NCBI RefSeq assembly: GCF_030150285.1
Contig: NZ_JASLGE010000071.1
Span: forward strand, 1-64,000
Reading direction: 5' to 3'
Origin: Pseudomonas sp.
GTDB lineage: Bacteria > Pseudomonadota > Gammaproteobacteria > Pseudomonadales > Pseudomonadaceae
DNA: 64,000 bases
Position 1 is the stretch's first letter. Each line of letters opens with the position of its first letter. The notes under the pieces are model-generated. The model searched no databases. It was not told the origin of the DNA and saw nothing but the letters and a program-made list of their open reading frames with translations. The position numbers and the translations under genes were made by a program. Below, in pieces: positions 59,337 through 64,000 of the stretch.

Positions 59337-60788
59337 TTAAACCATTTTGTCGCCGACATGCAGAATTTTCATGCCGTTGGTGCCACCGATGGTGTGGTAG
59401 CTGTCGCCCTTGGTCAGGATGACCCAGTCGCCTTTTTCAACGACACCGCGCTTGAGCAGTTCGTCGATGGCTGCCTGGCTCACTTGCTCTGGCGGCAGGG
59501 AAGCGGGGTCGAACGGTACGGTGTACACGCCACGGAACATGGCGGCACGGGCCTGGGTTTCACGGTGCGGGGAGAACGCGTAGATCGGCACCGACGAGCG
59601 GATGCGCGACATGATCAGCGGGGTGTAGCCGCTTTCAGTCAGGGCAATGATCGCTTTGACACCCGGGAAGTGGTTGGCGGTGTACATGGCCGCCAGCGCA
59701 ATGCTCTGGTCGCAGCTTTCGAAGGTTTTGCCCATGCGGTGGCTGGAGGTTTTGCTGGTAGGGTGCTTTTCAGCGCCGACGCAGATACGCGCCATGGCTT
59801 GCACGGCTTCCAGCGGGTACTGGCCAGCGGCACTTTCAGCAGACAGCATCACGGCGTCGGTGTAGTCGAGAACGGCGTTGGCAACGTCGGACACTTCGGC
59901 ACGGGTTGGCATCGGGTTCTGGATCATCGACTCCATCATCTGGGTCGCCACGATCACTGCCTTGTTGTGGCGGCGTGCGTGCAGGATGATTTTCTTCTGG
60001 ATGCCCACCAGCTCGGCATCGCCGATTTCAACGCCCAGGTCACCACGGGCAACCATTACCGCGTCGCTGGCCTTGATCAGGCCGTCGAGGGTTTCGTCGT
60101 CAGCGACGGCTTCAGCGCGTTCAATTTTGGCCACCAGCCAGGCAGTGCCGCCGGCTTCGTCACGCAATTGACGGGCGTACTCCATGTCGGCAGCGTCACG
60201 CGGAAAGGACACGGCCAGGTAGTCGACTTCCATTTCGGCAGCCAGCTTGATGTCAGCCTTGTCTTTTTCGGTCAGGGCGGGTGCGGTCAGGCCACCGCCG
60301 CGACGGTTGATGCCTTTGTGGTCGGACAGCGGGCCGCCGATCAGGACGCTGCAGTGCAGCGCGTCTTCGGTGGCGGTGTCTACACGCATCACGACACGGC
60401 CGTCATCGAGCAACAGTTCGTCGCCCACGCCGCAGTCTTTGACCAGGTCCGGGTAGTCGATACCGACCACTTGCTGGTTGCCTTCGGTCAACGGGTGGCT
60501 GGTGGAAAAGGTGAATTGATCACCGACCTTCAGCTCGATTTTCTTGTTGGCGAATTTGGCGATACGGATTTTCGGGCCTTGCAAGTCACCCAACAGGGCG
60601 ACGAAGCGCCCGTGCTTGGCGGCGATGTCACGCACCAGCTTGGCGCGAGCCTTGTGCTCATCGGGCGTGCCGTGGGAGAAGTTCAGACGGGCAACGTCCA
60701 GGCCAGCAAGGATCAGCTGTTCCAGCATTTCCGGTGAGTTGCTGGCAGGGCCAAGTGTGGCAACGATTTTGGTTCGACGAACAGACAT
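59337..60788 (-). CDS. pykA: Pyruvate kinase PykA
   Basis: 483 aa from ATG 60788 (AGGAGTCTTTGC ribosome site); an upstream start is less likely. MSVRRTKIVATLGPASNSPEMLEQLI, GDLQGPKIRIAKF, LAVSFPRDAADMEYARQLRDEAG, MVARGDLGVEIGDAELVGIQKKII and ADAVMLSAESAAGQYPLEAV cover the barrel and its catalytic Lys/Glu/Asp residues. The length and motifs fit the PykA (AMP/sugar phosphate-activated) isozyme. Confidence 0.97.
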   Translation of the reverse strand: MSVRRTKIVATLGPASNSPEMLEQLILAGLDVARLNFSHGTPDEHKARAKLVRDIAAKHGRFVALLGDLQGPKIRIAKFANKKIELKVGDQFTFSTSHPLTEGNQQVVGIDYPDLVKDCGVGDELLLDDGRVVMRVDTATEDALHCSVLIGGPLSDHKGINRRGGGLTAPALTEKDKADIKLAAEMEVDYLAVSFPRDAADMEYARQLRDEAGGTAWLVAKIERAEAVADDETLDGLIKASDAVMVARGDLGVEIGDAELVGIQKKIILHARRHNKAVIVATQMMESMIQNPMPTRAEVSDVANAVLDYTDAVMLSAESAAGQYPLEAVQAMARICVGAEKHPTSKTSSHRMGKTFESCDQSIALAAMYTANHFPGVKAIIALTESGYTPLIMSRIRSSVPIYAFSPHRETQARAAMFRGVYTVPFDPASLPPEQVSQAAIDELLKRGVVEKGDWVILTKGDSYHTIGGTNGMKILHVGDKMV

Positions 60789-60992
60789 GCAAAGACTCCT
60801 GAGTTCAAGCGCTGGCAAAGGCTACTATGGTCTTTGGCTGTAGTCATTGTTCCTCTGCACTACTTTCGACTTAAGTTGTGGTGCATCAGGCCTGTGGCGG
60901 CTAAAGCGTTCAACACCTTGACAGGCAAACAGTCCGGCAGCCTGAAGAATTCGCCGAGGGGGCCGATACAAGGCTTAAGAGAGGAGATCCCC

Positions 60993-61367
60993 ATGCGAAT
61001 GTTGTTTGTTTTACTGTTGATCAGCAGTGTGGTCGGTTGCACGCGCTGGTCGATGAACCATCATCTGAACAATGCATACCGGGCTTATGATCGCGGCAAT
61101 TGTGAGGCGGTGATGCTGGAGTTGTCCGAGGTTGACCGAGACAGTCGCAGTCGCCCTTATATATGGCCGCAAACAGCTATGCTGCGCGGCCTGTGTCTGG
61201 AGCGCACGAAGTTTTACCTCGACGCCGCGCAAACCTATCAATACATCATTAATGAGTTTCCCAAGAGCGAGTATGCCTACCGGGCCAAGGCCCGCATTGA
61301 AACCCTGCGCATTCTGAAATTCATTCCAGGCCCCGGCACGGCTCAGGCATTACCGGCGACTCTTTGA
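60993..61367 (+). CDS. TPR-type small lipoprotein
   Basis: 124 aa from ATG 60993, with AGGAGATCCCC upstream; longer in-frame starts lack this. MRMLFVLLLISSVVGC is a lipoprotein signal with Cys16. The mature part has WSMNHHLNNAYRAYDRGNCEAVMLELSEVDR and FYLDAAQTYQYIINEFPKSEYAYRAKARIET, two TPR-like helical hairpins. Likely an outer-membrane-anchored protein-binding module; partner unknown. Divergent from pykA. Confidence 0.88.
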   Translation: MRMLFVLLLISSVVGCTRWSMNHHLNNAYRAYDRGNCEAVMLELSEVDRDSRSRPYIWPQTAMLRGLCLERTKFYLDAAQTYQYIINEFPKSEYAYRAKARIETLRILKFIPGPGTAQALPATL

Positions 61368-61551
61368 AGAGGTGTGTCACGGCTGATGGCTATTTGATAT
61401 TGCTGGGCTAATCTCTCCCTGTGACGGGCTGAGCGCAGAGCGGCCGGCCATTGTCGATGGCAGATAAGCGTGGGCCGCGCTACAGTCCACTGCCGGTGAT
61501 GGGTGATGTTCAGCCTGGCCGGTTCAATGACCTTGCAAGGTGACAGCCACC

Positions 61552-61911
61552 ATGTTTACAGAGCGCCGAATAGAGCGTCATCAATTGCCGTATTTCCTCA
61601 GAGTGTTCAACCGCTTCACGGACAAGCCCATCGGTTTTTTAGGCAATGTGTCTGAGGAGGGGTTAATGCTGCTCAGCCCGCTGCCACTCATGGTGGATGC
61701 GATATTTGAGTTGCGCCTGAAAATTCCGGGCCGCGACGGGAAGCTGCATCAGATAGATCTGACGGCCCAGTGCCAATGGTGCCGCGAAGATGTAACCCCC
61801 ACTACCTATGATTCCGGCTTTGTCCTGCTCCAACCACCGACTGAGTATTCGGCACTGATCACCGCGTTGCATCAGTACTTCAGTTTTTACCCTTTGCAGG
61901 CTTCTGCCTGA
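61552..61911 (+). CDS. PilZ-domain protein (c-di-GMP binding candidate)
   Basis: 119 aa from ATG 61552 (AAGG upstream; a GTG at 61540 is less likely). The N-terminal ERRIERHQLPYFLRVFN and the GNVSEEGLMLL segment correspond to the PilZ RxxxR and (D/N)xSxxG motifs. The second Arg of RxxxR is intact (RRIER). The predicted role is binding cyclic di-GMP. Such single-domain proteins usually act on flagella, pili or polysaccharide; the target is unknown. Confidence 0.85.
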   Translation: MFTERRIERHQLPYFLRVFNRFTDKPIGFLGNVSEEGLMLLSPLPLMVDAIFELRLKIPGRDGKLHQIDLTAQCQWCREDVTPTTYDSGFVLLQPPTEYSALITALHQYFSFYPLQASA

Positions 61912-61982
61912 GTCACGGGTCACTGGCCTTGCGCGGCACCGAGCGCCTAGACTGTTGAGGTCTACTGCTCAGGAACACCCCC

Positions 61983-63416
61983 GTGACCTCTATCTTTTGG
62001 TACGACTACGAAACCACCGGCATCAATCCGCGCAGCGACCGGGCGGTGCAGGTGGCCGGTATCCGTACGGATCTGGAACTCAACGAGATTGATCAACCGC
62101 TCAATCTTTACTGTCAGCCCAGTGACGATATTCTCCCTCACCCCAAAGCTTGCCTGATCACCGGAATAACCCCCAGCCTGCTCGAAGACAAAGGGCTGGT
62201 TGAGGCTGAGTTCATGACCCGCACTCACGCGCAACTGGCAGTGCCGGGCACCTGCGGCGCGGGCTACAACACGTTGCGCTTTGATGATGAAGTGACACGT
62301 TACAGCCTGTATCGCAATTTTTTCGACCCCTACGCGCGTGAATGGCAGGGGGGCAATACGCGCTGGGATTTGATTGATGTGGTGCGCGCGGCCTATGCCT
62401 TGCGGCCTGAAGGGATTGTGTGGCCCGAGGAAGAAGGGCGGGTCACACTAAAGCTGGAGCGTTTGACTGCGGCCAACGGTATCGACCATGGCCAGGCGCA
62501 TGATGCCTTGTCTGACGTGCGCGCAACCATTGCGCTGGCGCGGTTGATTCGTGAGAAGCAGCCCAAGTTATACGACTGGCTATTTCAGTTACGCACCAAA
62601 CAGCGTGTGCTGGATCAGGTGCGCCTGTTGCAACCGATGGTGCATATCTCGGGGCGCTTTTCGGCGGCGCGGCATTATTTGGGTGTGGTTATGCCGCTGG
62701 CCTGGCACCCTAAAAACAAAAATGCATTGATTGTGTGCGACCTGCACTTTGATCCCCAGCCATTGCTTGACCAGGATGCAGATACTTTACGCGCCCTGCT
62801 CTACACTCGGCGTGAAGACTTGCCCGAGGGGCAATTGCCGGTTCCACTCAAACTGATACACGTTAATCGTTGCCCGGTGGTCGCACCTTTGAATGTGTTG
62901 CGCGCACCGGACCAGCAGCGCTTGCAGTTGGATATGGCCCACTACCAAGAGCGTGCTGAGCGACTTGTACAGGGGCAGGAAGTTTGGCGGGGGAAATTAT
63001 CGACCCTTTATGCGGGCGAGGACTTTGCACCCAGCGAGGATCCTGAACAGCAGTTGTATGACGGTTTTATCGGTGATCGTGATCGTCGATTGTGTGAGCA
63101 AGTCCGGGTCAGTGATCCCGAGCAATTGGCCCAAAATTCGTGGCCCTTTGATGATGAGCGGCTACCGGAATTATTGTTTCGTTACCGCGCTCGAAACTTT
63201 GCTTATACCTTGAATAAAGAAGAGCAACAGCGCTGGCAGTTATTTTGTCAGCAGCGACTGACGGATCCGGCGATGGGAGCGCCGCTGACGCTCGATAACT
63301 TTCAGCAGGCTGCTGAAGCCTTGTCGCACAATGCCACGCCCGCGGAGCTGAAGCTGTTGGGCGAGTGGCAGCGTTATGCGCAGGCCCTGGGTCGTCGTTT
63401 CGGGTTGGGTGCCTGA
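61983..63416 (+). CDS. sbcB: Exodeoxyribonuclease I SbcB
   Basis: 477 aa from GTG 61983. The DEDD exonuclease domain has FWYDYETTG (Asp8, Glu10) and HGQAHDALSDVRATIALARLI with the later acidic residues. The SH3-like and helical C-terminal domains follow (GRFSAARHYLGVVMPLAW, PVPLKLIHVNRCPVVAPLNVL). It degrades single-stranded DNA 3' to 5' and takes part in mismatch repair and recombination. Terminator at 63448. Confidence 0.96.
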   Translation: MTSIFWYDYETTGINPRSDRAVQVAGIRTDLELNEIDQPLNLYCQPSDDILPHPKACLITGITPSLLEDKGLVEAEFMTRTHAQLAVPGTCGAGYNTLRFDDEVTRYSLYRNFFDPYAREWQGGNTRWDLIDVVRAAYALRPEGIVWPEEEGRVTLKLERLTAANGIDHGQAHDALSDVRATIALARLIREKQPKLYDWLFQLRTKQRVLDQVRLLQPMVHISGRFSAARHYLGVVMPLAWHPKNKNALIVCDLHFDPQPLLDQDADTLRALLYTRREDLPEGQLPVPLKLIHVNRCPVVAPLNVLRAPDQQRLQLDMAHYQERAERLVQGQEVWRGKLSTLYAGEDFAPSEDPEQQLYDGFIGDRDRRLCEQVRVSDPEQLAQNSWPFDDERLPELLFRYRARNFAYTLNKEEQQRWQLFCQQRLTDPAMGAPLTLDNFQQAAEALSHNATPAELKLLGEWQRYAQALGRRFGLGA

Positions 63417-63447
63417 CCGGCGAGTTGGTCATAAAACGTCAGGCAAT

Positions 63448-63476
63448 AAAAAACGCCAGCAAGCTGGCGTTTTTTA
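63448..63476. terminator. Bidirectional Rho-independent terminator
   Basis: AAAAAACGCCAGC and GCTGGCGTTTTTT form a 13-bp stem with a 2-3-base loop between sbcB (plus) and mvaT (minus). Confidence 0.9.
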
Positions 63477-63512
63477 TTAGCGTTACAGAAAGATCTGTTC
63501 GCCTGAAATCAC

Positions 63513-63890
63513 TTAGTCCAGCAAAGTAGCCCAGCCTTCTACCACGTCGCTGCCCCACTGAGCTTTCCACTCTTTCAGGGTTTTGTGGTTGCCACCTTTG
63601 GTTTCAATCACTTCGCCGTTGTGCGGGTTTTTGTATTGCTTAACCTTGCGGGCACGTTTGGTGCCGGTGGTTTTAACAACGCCGCGTGGTGCTTTGGTTG
63701 CTTTGGCTTCTGGGTCCAGCAGCGCGATAATGTCACGCAGGGACTTTTGGTATTCGCCCATCAGCGTGCGCAGTTTGCCTTCAAATTCCAGTTCGGTTTG
63801 AAGTTTGTCATCTTCTGACAGATTTTTCAGGCGAGCTTGCAGTTCTTTGATGGCTTCTTCTGTTGCGCGGTATTCGTTGATCAAGGACAT
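63513..63890 (-). CDS. mvaT: H-NS-family xenogeneic silencer MvaT
   Basis: 125 aa. N-terminal oligomerisation coiled coil (about 1-60): MSLINEYRATEEAIKELQARL. The C-terminal DNA-binding domain has ARKVKQYKNPHNGEVIETKGGNHKTLKEWKAQWG, the AT-pincer type of MvaT/MvaU. It closely follows the known MvaT sequence. MvaT coats AT-rich acquired DNA and silences it, which is relevant to the AT-richer segments at 6-9 and 11.5-16.3 kb. The AT-rich upstream region reaches the window edge. Confidence 0.96.
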   Translation of the reverse strand: MSLINEYRATEEAIKELQARLKNLSEDDKLQTELEFEGKLRTLMGEYQKSLRDIIALLDPEAKATKAPRGVVKTTGTKRARKVKQYKNPHNGEVIETKGGNHKTLKEWKAQWGSDVVEGWATLLD

Positions 63891-64000
63891 GAAATTAACC
63901 TTAGGCCGGAATGGGAGCGTGGAGACAGTGGCGCAATAATAGTCACGGTATTACAGCAAGTAAATATGCAGCGGCTAATTAATTTAAAAAAATGCCATTC

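Noticed and set aside
59358..60737. Plus-strand frame of about 460 codons opposite pykA
   Set aside because: Exact antisense to pyruvate kinase, with no ribosome site and no recognisable motif.

Overview
The window is chromosomal DNA of a Pseudomonas, most likely of the P. fluorescens/P. fragi side of the genus. The evidence is the MvaT xenogeneic silencer at the right end, the purN-purM / DUF2066 / permease / hda block followed by NlpC/P60 lipoproteins and the cob operon, an SSS-type MxtR/CrbS sensor kinase, rdgC beside tRNA-Val/tRNA-Asp, the prpB-prpC-acnD-prpF order, and many Pseudomonas REP palindromes of the TGTAGGAGCGAGC...GCTCG type. Species cannot be fixed by eye.

Layout. 0-0.5 kb: edge of a probable insertion sequence, then a REP pair. 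0.5-5.95 kb: housekeeping block (small protein, DUF3108 protein, purN, purM, DUF2066 protein, AI-2E-family permease). 6.0-8.8 kb: an inserted gene for a polysaccharide lyase family 8 protein with two N-terminal repeats. 9.0-11.3 kb: hda and two NlpC/P60 lipoproteins. 11.5-16.3 kb: an AT-richer accessory segment with an acyl-CoA dehydrogenase, a LysR regulator, and a tightly overlapping three-gene operon (class III aminotransferase, FlK-like hotdog thioesterase, EamA exporter). This is the least explained part of the window. 16.4-25.6 kb: a cobalamin riboswitch followed by cobO-cobB-bluB-cobD-cobC(decarboxylase)-cobQ-cobU-cobT-cobC(phosphatase)-cobS. This is the late part of adenosylcobalamin synthesis, including lower-ligand synthesis and nucleotide-loop assembly.

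25.6-31.6 kb: a MarR/MFS pair sharing a GGGTATATACCC site, a 40-codon gene coupled to the MFS gene, periplasmic glutathione peroxidase, a FadL-type porin, and about 1.6 kb of sparsely coding DNA. 31.7-41.6 kb: rmuC, the MxtR/CrbS-like sensor, a TDT transporter, an LplT-PlsC fusion, a SugE/Gdx guanidinium exporter behind a guanidine-II (mini-ykkC) riboswitch, and rdgC. 41.8-42.4 kb: a tandem duplication of tRNA-Val and tRNA-Asp. 42.5-46.6 kb: a FecI-FecR-TonB receptor iron cell-surface-signalling unit. 46.8-52.2 kb: cysH, pabB, and a poorly understood conserved cluster (retropepsin-like protease, 7TM protein with an inactive transglutaminase domain, ATP-grasp ligase). 52.4-59.3 kb: a GntR regulator and the methylcitrate cycle for propionyl-CoA. 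59.3-63.9 kb: pykA, a TPR lipoprotein, a PilZ protein, sbcB and mvaT.

The strongest candidate for something undescribed is the aminotransferase/FlK-like thioesterase/exporter operon with its LysR regulator and acyl-CoA dehydrogenase. Next are the repeat-bearing PL8 lyase with no visible signal peptide and the protease/7TM/ATP-grasp cluster. All functional calls come from reading motifs, without database searches.
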